Of a DNA stretch of 21,074 nucleotides, positions 8,197-14,308 are shown piece after piece (positions within the stretch are counted from its first letter, which is position 1; the number at the start of each line of letters is the position of its first letter). The translations under genes were made by a program, and so were the position numbers. The DNA lies in the IMG/VR virus record IMGVR_UViG_3300044647_002172, positions 1-21,074 of that record, one strand, 5' to 3'. The notes below the pieces were generated by a model that saw nothing but the letters and a program-made list of their open reading frames with translations, made no database searches and had not been told where the DNA came from. Origin of the DNA: a virus.

Positions 8197-8993
8197 GGTA
8201 TTAATGTTTTAGATTTATCTTCTGATATTCCAATCAATAATTCTCCTTTGTTTACCTGTTCTGTTAAATATTCATCTACTCCTACTATTTCCTCTCTTTC
8301 GTTCCATTCATCTTCAAAGTGTCTGCACCTAATTACTCTTTCCTCAACTCCTTTTGCTCCCATAAATATTATCTCGTAATCACAAGACTTTAGAGTTTGA
8401 ACTACTTTACCCTTAAATTCTCCGGAAGTGATATACAGTACATTTTTAATTAAGTCGTTTGGTATCCCATCAATTATACCTTTGTAAGGAACGAAAACTC
8501 TAAGCCCGGTAGCATACCCTTTCAAAGGCATCCAATTCTCCCCATCTTTCCATAAATAACACTCCTGTTCAGGAATTGAATAATACCTCACATCACTCAG
8601 CTCGTCATCAAAATTAAAAATTTTATATGAATCTTGGGTAGAATTAGGATGAATCAGTATCTCCGATCCGGCAGGAATGTTCTCTGCATCTATAACAAAG
8701 GCATTCACAGGATGCGTTTCTCTCCTATTAAAGTTATTAAATTGCCGTCCTATAAATATCTTTTGCCCATTTTGGAAAGTGTGTGAGTTTTTGCTCTCCA
8801 TGTCCACGGAAATAATTACCCTCCCATGAGTATGCTTCAACCCTACTTTTTGCTTAATTTTTTCTGCGCTAAGTTTTTCTACTGATTCTGCTTGCTTTTT
8901 GAGTTCGCTTTGATGCCTAAATTCTATGTCTGCAATATCTTTTTTTGAAATTTTTGCTTTGCTCGGATTGATTACGAAGTGCTTGTTATTCAT
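8187..8993 (-). CDS. Hypothetical protein with weak GroES-like pattern
   Basis: A 268-residue, beta-rich protein. After a charged helical start (about 1-50), the region 55-110 (HTHGRVIISVDMESKNSHTF, then GQKI, NAFVIDAENIPAGSEILIH) loosely follows the co-chaperonin plan: a RV-[IV] opening strand, a mobile polar loop, and a G-x-x-[VI] strand. Late parts (ECYLWKDGENW, GYATGLRVFVPYKG) look like further strands, and the last third ends in NKGELLIGIS. I would not call it a chaperonin from this alone. It overlaps both neighbours by 8-10 bases in the minus-strand head operon, so a role in assembly is possible. Family not recognised with certainty. Confidence 0.5.
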   Translation of the reverse strand: MNNKHFVINPSKAKISKKDIADIEFRHQSELKKQAESVEKLSAEKIKQKVGLKHTHGRVIISVDMESKNSHTFQNGQKIFIGRQFNNFNRRETHPVNAFVIDAENIPAGSEILIHPNSTQDSYKIFNFDDELSDVRYYSIPEQECYLWKDGENWMPLKGYATGLRVFVPYKGIIDGIPNDLIKNVLYITSGEFKGKVVQTLKSCDYEIIFMGAKGVEERVIRCRHFEDEWNEREEIVGVDEYLTEQVNKGELLIGISEDKSKTLIPCQ

Positions 8994-9192
8994 TGGCTTG
9001 TTTTTTGATTTTGTAAGTTCCGTTGTGCCAGATCTTAATCTGCTCAGTAGTAAAATGTTTTATGCATCCATCCTTAAATAATACGCAAGTTACTTCATCG
9101 TTCTCCAAAAAACCATTTGTTTTTATGTAAAGAATATACGCATCTCCTAATGGAGTTACGCAGGGGATGGGATTTCTTGGTTCAAAGACCAT
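8986..9192 (-). CDS. Small conserved-type phage protein (68 aa)
   Basis: A 68-residue protein with the run VTPLGDAYILYIKTNGFLENDEVTCVLF and, later, H-F-T-T-E-Q-I-K-I-W-H-N. A core PLGDGYILY...NDE..CVL...HF.T.Q.KIWHN is a pattern I have seen in short phage genes of unknown function. It probably folds as a small beta barrel. It is the first gene of the minus-strand operon and is divergent from the FISUMP gene with only 31 bases between the start codons. I find no full TAnnTTTG element in front of it. Confidence 0.6.
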   Translation of the reverse strand: MVFEPRNPIPCVTPLGDAYILYIKTNGFLENDEVTCVLFKDGCIKHFTTEQIKIWHNGTYKIKKQANE

Positions 9193-9211
9193 TTTTTTTG
9201 TTAAAATTAAT

Positions 9212-9219
9212 TATTTTTG
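9212..9219 (+). promoter_or_regulatory. Possible -7 element very close to FISUMP gene start
   Basis: TATTTTTG fits TAnnTTTG but ends only 4 bases before the ATG at 9224, so transcription from it would begin at about the start codon and give a nearly leaderless mRNA. The 31-base divergent gap is AT-only and such a match is easy to get by chance. Low confidence. Confidence 0.25.
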
Positions 9220-9223
9220 AAGT

Positions 9224-10030
9224 ATGGCTAATATAATTAGTGCCACTATTTTTGGAGCAAATGGTAACGATTGGAATGACCCTTCCGGAGTAGAAATGGG
9301 ATTCCCTACTAAAAATGTAGTATTTAAGGGAATTAAGCCTACTCAATATTCAGGAATCATATGTAATTCTCAAATTCAAGTACTCCCAACTGCCCCAAGC
9401 CCAATTCAACAAATTTATTATACTGACGAAATAGTTTCTGATTTAATTACTGCATCTAATTCTTCTGGATTCCCTTCTGTAAATATTGGAAGCCAAATTT
9501 GGATGACAAAAAATTGGGATGGAACAACTTTCCAAAACGGCGATCCAATACCAGAAGTTCAAGATCAGGCAGCTTGGGATGCACTAAGTACTCCTGCGTG
9601 GTGTTATTATGACAACGACTCGGCAAATGGTGCTATTTATGGGAAATTGTACAATTGGTATGCCGTGAATGATATTCGTGGTTTTGCTCCAACAGGTTGG
9701 AAAGTTCCAACATTAAGCAATTTTACTGTTTTGGAAACTAGTCTTGGCGGTTTAATTGGAACAGGTGGGTCTTTAAAAGAAACTGGCTTAACTTATTGGA
9801 TTGCTCCAAATACTGGAGCAACAAATTCGACTGGGTTTTCAGGATATGGTGGAGGATATAGGCAAACTGGTGGTTTTACTGATTTGCAAATTTGGGGTGT
9901 ATGGTGGCTAAACACCGATACGGGAGGTGCAGGTGAAACTTTCAATTTTCGCTACGATTCAAATGACATATTTCAAACTAATTATCCAAAGGAATTTGGG
10001 TTTTCTGTTCGTTTATTAAAAGACATTTAA
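9224..10030 (+). CDS. FISUMP-domain protein with shared N-terminal module (probable virion adhesin)
   Basis: A 268-residue protein in two parts. Residues 1-78 are the same module as the whole of the 10085 gene (about 60% identical, including LPTAPSPIQ). Residues about 86-267 are a FISUMP domain: IGSQIWMTKNW at 88-98, GDPIPEV, WCYYDND, AIYGKLYNWYAVND, PTGWKVPT, then LKETGLTYWIAPNTGATNS and a C-terminal GFSVRL. FISUMP domains have a C-type-lectin-like fold and are often found in surface and phage proteins of Bacteroidetes. The most likely role is a virion decoration or receptor-binding protein, attached through the N-terminal module. The start is fixed by the match to the second copy (MANI.SATI.GAN). 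No reverse transcriptase gene or template repeat of a diversity-generating system is visible here. Confidence 0.8.
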   Translation: MANIISATIFGANGNDWNDPSGVEMGFPTKNVVFKGIKPTQYSGIICNSQIQVLPTAPSPIQQIYYTDEIVSDLITASNSSGFPSVNIGSQIWMTKNWDGTTFQNGDPIPEVQDQAAWDALSTPAWCYYDNDSANGAIYGKLYNWYAVNDIRGFAPTGWKVPTLSNFTVLETSLGGLIGTGGSLKETGLTYWIAPNTGATNSTGFSGYGGGYRQTGGFTDLQIWGVWWLNTDTGGAGETFNFRYDSNDIFQTNYPKEFGFSVRLLKDI

Positions 10031-10036
10031 TTTACC

Positions 10037-10044
10037 TATCTTTA
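10037..10044 (+). promoter_or_regulatory. Probable -7 element before the bare module gene
   Basis: TATCTTTA differs from TAnnTTTG only in the last base. It lies just after the FISUMP stop and leaves a leader of about 35 bases made of CAATC/AATCAAATCAAA-type sequence before ATG 10085, which is typical of well-expressed Bacteroidetes genes. It would give the bare module its own promoter, with a terminator right after the gene. Confidence 0.4.
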
Positions 10045-10084
10045 CAATCTAACAATCATTCTTTCACTCTAAAATCAAATCAAA

Positions 10085-10318
10085 ATGGCAAACATTTTTT
10101 CTGCTACCATTTATGGTGCAAACCAAAATGATTGGGGAAGTGGCGTAGTTATGGGCTTCCCTGCCAGTCAAGTTGTTTTGAGGACCATTCCACCCACCTC
10201 CTATTCGGGTGTGACTTGTGTTACTCAGATTCAACTGCTTCCGACTGCGCCAAGTCCGATTCAGCCTGTGTATTACACAAATGCTGCTATCGGTACTCTG
10301 ATCGCAAGCGGTGCTTAA
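10085..10318 (+). CDS. Stand-alone copy of the N-terminal module (77 aa, probable decoration protein)
   Basis: A 77-residue protein equal in extent to residues 1-78 of the preceding FISUMP protein. Shared blocks are MANI, SATI, GAN, NDW, SGV, MGFP, YSG, QIQ, LPTAPSPIQ and YYT, with one 2-residue gap. It is beta-rich, lacks a signal peptide and contains one Cys that is conserved between the copies. It has its own leader and a terminator directly behind it, which suggests high and separate expression. The natural reading is that the small module is an abundant capsid decoration or tail-tip unit, and the longer gene displays a lectin-like head on the same attachment site. Family not recognised. 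Confidence 0.75.
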   Translation: MANIFSATIYGANQNDWGSGVVMGFPASQVVLRTIPPTSYSGVTCVTQIQLLPTAPSPIQPVYYTNAAIGTLIASGA

Positions 10319-10331
10319 TTCCGACTGACAA

Positions 10332-10505
10332 TCATTTAAAAGCCTTCCTTGTGAGGGCTTTTATTTTTTGCATCTTATTAAAATCCAACTTCCACCTGTA
10401 AGGTATCGGATATATCAAAGTATGTCTTCTGACATAGAAGTATATCTTGTCCATATCATTGAACTGCGTTTGAACTACCGGATCTGGCTCTCTTTTCCGT
10501 TTCAA
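10332..10505 (-). CDS. Possible small protein with TTG start (57 aa)
   Basis: A minus-strand frame begins at TTG 10505-10503, whose bases overlap the TGA stop of the winged-helix gene (TTGA). It runs to TGA at 10334-10332. The 57-residue product looks protein-like (KRKREPDPVVQTQF near the start, then MDKIYFYVRRHTLIYPIPY and a Lys/Arg-rich end) and has no homopolymer bias. An internal ATG at codon 18 is an alternative start. Against it: the 3' end runs through the opposing terminator hairpin, and I know no relative. Without it the 180 bases from 10319 hold only the terminator. Confidence 0.35.
   Translation of the reverse strand: MKRKREPDPVVQTQFNDMDKIYFYVRRHTLIYPIPYRWKLDFNKMQKIKALTRKAFK
10338..10369 (+). 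terminator. Rho-independent terminator after the module genes
   Basis: The arms 10338-10346 (AAAAGCCTT) and 10354-10362 (AGGGCTTTT) pair over 9 bp with one G-U, around a 7-base loop. Position 10363 is A and 10364-10369 is T6. It ends the short plus-strand unit 9224-10318. Confidence 0.8.
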
Positions 10506-10828
10506 AACATTTCTATTTGCGTATAACTTCTTGGCTCAAATGGAGTAATAGTCTGCTTCTTTACTAACTCATATACATAGGCATTCCTGCCGTACTTGGT
10601 TTTTCTTTTCTCTCCCGGCTTATATACTATCTGCTCTCTCTCCAATTCGCTCATTCGCCTTGCGCTTCTGTTTTTGTCATCCCATCCAATATGTTCGGCT
10701 ATTTCTTCTGCCGTTGCTTTTTTAAGGATGGTCAATGCTTCAATAATCTTTTTGTGATGTTCGGACAGCAAATCATCCGTCATCATGTGATACGCTTCGA
10801 TGGAAGTGTCGGGAAGTTTGTTGCTCAT
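10502..10828 (-). CDS. Winged-helix DNA-binding protein
   Basis: A 108-residue protein whose residues about 22-75 follow a winged-helix pattern: helix KIIEALTILKKA, then T-A-E-E-I-A-E-H-I-G-W (recognition-type HTH), R-S-A-R-R-M-S-E-L-E-R-E-Q-I-V as the recognition/wing-approach helix, and Y-K-P-G-E-K-R-K-T-K-Y-G-R as a basic wing. This is the layout of small phage regulators that read ...[TA].EEIA..[LI]GW....R.R.[SN]EL...[GE].[IV]. It is divergent from the plus-strand Cro-like gene, with a 95-base shared control region, which suggests a two-regulator switch. The C-terminal tail (PFEPRSYTQIEMF) is unassigned. Target unknown. Confidence 0.7.
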   Translation of the reverse strand: MSNKLPDTSIEAYHMMTDDLLSEHHKKIIEALTILKKATAEEIAEHIGWDDKNRSARRMSELEREQIVYKPGEKRKTKYGRNAYVYELVKKQTITPFEPRSYTQIEMF

Positions 10829-10844
10829 GCTTTTAGGTTTTTTG

Positions 10845-10852
10845 CAAATCTA
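10845..10852 (-). promoter_or_regulatory. -7 element for the winged-helix gene
   Basis: The minus strand reads TAGATTTG, a TAnnTTTG match, 16 bases before the ATG. With the plus-strand element at 10899-10906 it makes a divergent promoter pair in the AT-rich region between the two regulator genes. Confidence 0.45.
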
Positions 10853-10898
10853 ATCACTAAAGTTTTTTAAAAAAATATTTTTTTTTATTTTACAGACC

Positions 10899-10906
10899 TA
10901 TATTTG
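10899..10906 (+). promoter_or_regulatory. -7 element for the early operon (Cro-like gene)
   Basis: TATATTTG is a full TAnnTTTG match, 17 bases before the ATG at 10924, in a long A/T tract. Its predicted transcript would have a leader of only about 10-12 bases. No clear -33 TTTG is visible. Confidence 0.5.
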
Positions 10907-10923
10907 CCGAACAAAAAACCATT

Positions 10924-11115
10924 ATGGCTAAGGTTAAAGCATCCATCACAGAACAAATAGAAGCCGCATTAGACGGGCGTACTAGGCGTTGGTTATCTTT
11001 TGAAGTTAAAATCCCTGAAACTGAATTAAGCATGAGAATGACAGGTAAAGTGCCTTTCAAAAACGAAGAATTACGGAGAATTGAAAAAAGATTGAAGTTT
11101 AAGTTGGAGTATTAA
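10924..11115 (+). CDS. Small helix-turn-helix (Cro/C1-like) protein
   Basis: A 63-residue basic protein. Residues about 20-60 fit a short helix-turn-helix: RTRRWLSFEVKIPETELSMRM, then TGKVPFKNEELRRIEKRL. The pattern W[LI]..[EK]..IP...LS....GK..F..EE...I...L is common in phage Cro/repressor-type proteins of the XRE kind. It is the first gene after the divergent promoter region, so it may control that region and the early operon. It ends 154 bases before the next gene, with the structured leader between them. Confidence 0.65.
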   Translation: MAKVKASITEQIEAALDGRTRRWLSFEVKIPETELSMRMTGKVPFKNEELRRIEKRLKFKLEY

Positions 11116-11124
11116 AAAACTTCC

Positions 11125-11132
11125 TATCTTTG
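11125..11132 (+). promoter_or_regulatory. Strong -7 promoter element driving the structured leader
   Basis: TATCTTTG is a full TAnnTTTG match. A TTG at 11104-11106, within AAGTTGGAG and about 18 bases upstream, could serve as the -33 element. Transcription would start near 11138-11140, that is within the first arm of the 19-bp inverted repeat. Confidence 0.6.
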
Positions 11133-11134
11133 GC

Positions 11135-11256
11135 TTGCTAAAGAATCTCAATAATGTTCAATTTTCAATATTTACCGATTTTTTAACGGCTTGTTCCGGC
11201 ATGGCGATTTCCTCTCCTCGTATTGGGATTCTTTAGCAACCATGTCGGAACAGGCT
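11135..11256 (+). ncRNA. Structured leader RNA, predicted pseudoknot (A-B-A'-B')
   Basis: Four arms form two helices that cross. A 11135-11153 (TTGCTAAAGAATCTCAATA) pairs with A' 11221-11239 over 19 bp with one G-U. B 11188-11204 (GGCTTGTTCCGGCATGG) pairs with B' 11240-11256 over 17 bp with three G-U and no mismatch. A' and B' abut with no gap, so the helices could stack; the loops are 34 and 16 bases. The G-U pairs keep RNA pairing but break DNA symmetry, which favours an RNA function. No U-tract follows, so it is not a terminator. Because the predicted transcript starts inside A, a short part of that helix may be lost. A structured 5' UTR, a separate small RNA, or a replication-origin element are the main alternatives. 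Confidence 0.6.
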
Positions 11257-11277
11257 CAATATATTGGCTATGTCTAA
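11242..11277 (+). CDS. Possible 11-codon leader peptide (MSEQAQYIGYV)
   Basis: An ATG inside arm B' opens an 11-codon frame that ends at TAA 11275-11277, overlapping the start of the replication gene (ATG 11270) by 8 bases. If the B:B' helix forms, this start would be sealed. Its first five codons (MSEQA) copy the scaffold-like gene's start. It may be a translated leader or only a by-product of the repeat. Confidence 0.2.
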   Translation: MSEQAQYIGYV

Positions 11278-11875
11278 AAATGCCTATTGGTTCAAGCACG
11301 ACTACAACGCCAAAAATGACGAAAAAATCCTTGAATTAAGATCGGAGTTTGGAGCAGAAGGCTACGGTATTTACTGGATGCTAATTGAATCTATGTCCGA
11401 AAATAATTGTGGGGGGCTTAAAGCCACCCTTATAGGGGGGCTATCGCTTGGCTTTGGGGTAGATAAGGGGAGGCTTACTGAAGTAGTTAAATTTTGTATA
11501 ACTGTTGGGTTATTTTTTGAGGAAAAAGGTGTCTATTATTCCCAGAGAGTTCTTGACCATAAGCAGGAGCGTAAGTATTTGTCAGAAATGGGCAAATTAG
11601 GCATGGAAAGGAAGAAATATTTGAAGACAATTTCGGGAGAAAAAAAAGTCCCCCTTAAGCCACCCTTGCAGCCCCCCTTAAGCAATAAGATGTATAGAGT
11701 ACTATTAGATAAAGAGAATACTCTATCTACAGAAAGTTCTATAGTTAGACCTATGGGAGAAAATTCTGAAAAAAACGAAAAATTTGAAAAAAATGGAAAA
11801 GTCAATCACAATTCGGGGGCGGGAGTATCCCTTGGAAAAACTGAAGGAGAAATCGACCCCCCTCTCCCCTTTTAA
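11270..11875 (+). CDS. DUF4373-type (Lin1244/Lin1753 N-terminal) replication protein
   Basis: The 201-residue protein starts MSKNAYWFKHDYNAKNDEKI, then LRSEFGAEGYGIYWMLIESM. This is the DUF4373/Lin1244-Lin1753-like N-terminal domain found in phage and plasmid replication initiators. The tail from about residue 115 is low in structure, with Lys/Pro repeats (PLKPPLQPPLS) and a Lys/Glu/Asn-rich stretch, and serves as a linker. I choose ATG 11270 over the upstream TTG at 11264 because the family begins near here. Long G- and C-runs (G6 near 11411 and 11436, C5-C6 near 11650 and 11677) lie in this gene. Its 3' end overlaps the next gene by 83 bases. It likely helps to load the helicase-primase encoded next. 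Confidence 0.75.
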   Translation: MSKNAYWFKHDYNAKNDEKILELRSEFGAEGYGIYWMLIESMSENNCGGLKATLIGGLSLGFGVDKGRLTEVVKFCITVGLFFEEKGVYYSQRVLDHKQERKYLSEMGKLGMERKKYLKTISGEKKVPLKPPLQPPLSNKMYRVLLDKENTLSTESSIVRPMGENSEKNEKFEKNGKVNHNSGAGVSLGKTEGEIDPPLPF

Positions 11876-12254
11876 CGAAAGGGTTTATTCAGCTTTGTCA
11901 GATGGAGTTTTAATCAGCGATGCCTCTGTGGATCAATTAGAGGCGATTCTAGACACGATCTCTGCCCTTTGTGGGTATCCTATCCAAAAAAATAAAATCG
12001 GGCTTTTAAATGCCTTAAAAACGCATCTTACGCAATTCGGGTTTGCCGAACTGACAGATAAGGAGATAACGCTCGCTTTCCACCTAAATTGTGAGATTGG
12101 GCTAAAATATCCTTCGGGCATGGAGCAGGAAATAATCTACAGCCACTCCCCTGAGCTGTCGGTTATGTACATCGCTAAGGTTTTGTCCATGTACATGAAC
12201 TACAGAAAAATCCTAATAAGAAAATTAGAAAACGATTTAAATGGGTACGAATAA
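11793..12254 (+). CDS. Hypothetical replication-linked protein (153 aa)
   Basis: A mostly helical protein with a Leu-rich middle (VDQLEAILDTISALCGYPIQ, LLNALKTHLTQFGFAELTDK) and a C-terminal pair of helices (SVMYIAKVLSMYMNYRKILI). It lies between the DUF4373 gene, which it overlaps by 83 bases, and the primase-helicase, which it overlaps by 14. That is the usual place of a helicase loader or initiator partner, but no P-loop is visible, so it is not a DnaC-type ATPase. I choose ATG 11793; a TTG 9 bases upstream also opens the frame. Family not recognised; helicase-loader role is positional inference. Confidence 0.65.
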   Translation: MEKSITIRGREYPLEKLKEKSTPLSPFNERVYSALSDGVLISDASVDQLEAILDTISALCGYPIQKNKIGLLNALKTHLTQFGFAELTDKEITLAFHLNCEIGLKYPSGMEQEIIYSHSPELSVMYIAKVLSMYMNYRKILIRKLENDLNGYE

Positions 12255-14292
12255 CTACGAAAATCTGAACGAATTAGAGGGACTCCAGTTTATCCCGGTA
12301 AACGAAAAGAAGATCCCTCAAGTCAAGAATTGGCAGACCGCCATAACCAAATACGACCTGTCTAATTGTTGGGGGGTAGGCTTGGTTTGCGGTACTCCTT
12401 CGGGTAATGTAGAGGTCATTGACATTGACCAAAAGTATTCCTTGGATGGCAAGTTGTTTGAGCAGTATAAGTTGGCGGTAAACGCAGTACAACCTAATCT
12501 CCTAAAGAAACTTGTCGTTCAAAAGACCAAGAACGGGGGGTATCATTTTATCTATCGTTGTGATAAGATTGAGGGGAATATCAAGCTAGCGAACAGACCG
12601 ACTACAGAAGCAGAAAGGACGGACACCTACAATAAGACCTACGAGGCGCAAGTAATTAGTGGGAAGGACGATGCAGAGGCTATTAGGGTGGCTAAAAAAG
12701 CCAAGGAGAACGACACAGTTAGGGTATTGCTGGAAACCCGTGGGTTCGGGGGACAGATAGTCATTGCCCCCTCGCCCGGCTACGAAGTTATATTCGGAGA
12801 TATATGCTCCATTACAGAAATTACTATTGAAGAAAGAGAAACCCTGCATTCTATAGCACGGGAGTTTAATTCAGTATTTGAAGAGATAGTAATTCCAAAG
12901 TCAAACAAAATAGAAAAGACAAAGGGGCTTTCTCCATTTGATGACTATAACGAGAGGGGGGATGTAGTCCAACTATTGCAGAGTTACGGGTGGAAAGTAG
13001 TTGGGAACAAGGGCAACAAGACGATGTTTCTTCGTCCCGGACAGACGAGCGCACAGACATCGGGCAATTACAACCACGAAAAGAATTGGTTTTCGGTGTT
13101 CACTACTTCATCAGAATTTGAGCCACAGAAGGCATACCTGCCATATGCTGTCTTCGCTAAGTTGGAATGCAATGACGATTTTGTTGAAGCATCAAGGCGA
13201 TTGCTTGATATGGGTTACGGAGAGAAGAAGGAAGCCGCTCCCAAAAAAGAATATCAAAGCACAAGGGTAATCCAATCCAGAATTAAGGTAGATGATAACG
13301 ATTTGAGTTTCTTAGCCACCCCCGAAGATTATGATGGCTATATCCAAAGTGTAATTGATGGAACTCTAAAGCAGGGATTGACCACAGGATCGCCAACATT
13401 AGACCAACACTTCAGGTTCAAAGAGGCATCTTTTTTGATGGTAAACGGGATTGATAACGTAGGTAAAACAAAGTTCTTGTGGTGGCTTGAATTGGTTGCC
13501 GCAATGTACCACGACTGGAAATTTCTTATCTTTTCATCCGAAAACAGCATTGGTAGCTGCATGAGAGCCTTGATTCAATACTATTGGGGGAAGCCATTAA
13601 CAGGTAAGGTAAGGTTGAACGACACGGAAATTGCGGAAGCCAAAAAGTTTATAGAATCTCATTTTAAGATTATCAAAGCTCAGGAAGATTTATTTAACTA
13701 CAAGGACATCATAAACATGACAAAGAAGGCAAGGGATAAATACCCCGACCTCAAGTGCTGCATGGTTGACCCATATAACTCGCTCAAAATAGACCTGAGC
13801 GGATTCAGTAAATTATCTACCCACGAATACCATTACGAAGCATTGAGCGAAATGAAGGCATACGGTCAGCAGACCAACTTTGGGTGGATAATTAATCACC
13901 ATGCAGTCACCGCAGCAGCAAGAGCCAAGGACGGGGAAAAGAAGTACCCACTTGCCCCGAATAAAGCCGATACAGAAGGAGGACAAAAAGTAGCAAACAA
14001 GGCAGACGATTTTCTGACCATTCACAGGGTGACTCAGCATCCAACCGATTGGATGGTAACTGAAGTCCATGTGCGTAAAATAAAGGATACCGAAACCGGA
14101 GGCAAGCCAACACCGCTAGAGCAACCCGTAAAGTTTGAAATGTATAGTCAAGGGTGCGGATTTATTGAGCGATTAGAGGATGCAGGACAGCCAATAGACC
14201 CTATTCATTCATGGCACAACAAAAGACAGCCAGTACAACAACAGCTTTCTGCACAGAGAACAGATATAGATTGGAATAAAGAATTTTTTTAA
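12241..14292 (+). CDS. Primase-polymerase / RecA-type helicase fusion
   Basis: A 683-residue fused replication enzyme. The N-terminal AEP primase-polymerase part has the metal-binding motif VIDID (D61, D63), then GGYHF (H102) and GFGGQIVIAPSPGY at about 168-181. A middle segment, 230-328 (SPFDDYNERGDVVQLLQSYG, RPGQ...NWFSVFTTSS), is of the type that links primase and helicase in phage and plasmid proteins. The C-terminal SF4/DnaB-RecA-type ATPase has Walker A GIDNVGKT (403-410), Walker B CCMVD (506-510) and NHH (552-554). It would make primers and unwind DNA at the fork. It overlaps the previous gene by 14 bases. The acidic FF end may bind a partner such as an SSB or polymerase; this last point is speculation. 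Confidence 0.85.
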   Translation: MGTNNYENLNELEGLQFIPVNEKKIPQVKNWQTAITKYDLSNCWGVGLVCGTPSGNVEVIDIDQKYSLDGKLFEQYKLAVNAVQPNLLKKLVVQKTKNGGYHFIYRCDKIEGNIKLANRPTTEAERTDTYNKTYEAQVISGKDDAEAIRVAKKAKENDTVRVLLETRGFGGQIVIAPSPGYEVIFGDICSITEITIEERETLHSIAREFNSVFEEIVIPKSNKIEKTKGLSPFDDYNERGDVVQLLQSYGWKVVGNKGNKTMFLRPGQTSAQTSGNYNHEKNWFSVFTTSSEFEPQKAYLPYAVFAKLECNDDFVEASRRLLDMGYGEKKEAAPKKEYQSTRVIQSRIKVDDNDLSFLATPEDYDGYIQSVIDGTLKQGLTTGSPTLDQHFRFKEASFLMVNGIDNVGKTKFLWWLELVAAMYHDWKFLIFSSENSIGSCMRALIQYYWGKPLTGKVRLNDTEIAEAKKFIESHFKIIKAQEDLFNYKDIINMTKKARDKYPDLKCCMVDPYNSLKIDLSGFSKLSTHEYHYEALSEMKAYGQQTNFGWIINHHAVTAAARAKDGEKKYPLAPNKADTEGGQKVANKADDFLTIHRVTQHPTDWMVTEVHVRKIKDTETGGKPTPLEQPVKFEMYSQGCGFIERLEDAGQPIDPIHSWHNKRQPVQQQLSAQRTDIDWNKEFF

Positions 14293-14308
14293 CCATAAAA
14301 TCAACCCA

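Noticed and set aside
9800-10027. Possible variable region of a diversity-generating retroelement in the FISUMP C-terminus
   Set aside because: The lectin-like fold is a common target, but no reverse transcriptase, no second near-copy (template repeat) and no run of AAC/AAY codons is visible in the window.
11135-11239. A/A' arms as a transcription terminator or insertion-sequence ends
   Set aside because: No U-tract follows A', no transposase lies between or near, and no target duplication is seen. An RNA leader explains the G-U pairs better.
11411-11475. G-rich segment in the DUF4373 gene as a G-quadruplex or frameshift site
   Set aside because: The G-tracts are separated by 8-20 bases, too far for a stable quadruplex, and the reading frame runs on without need of a shift.
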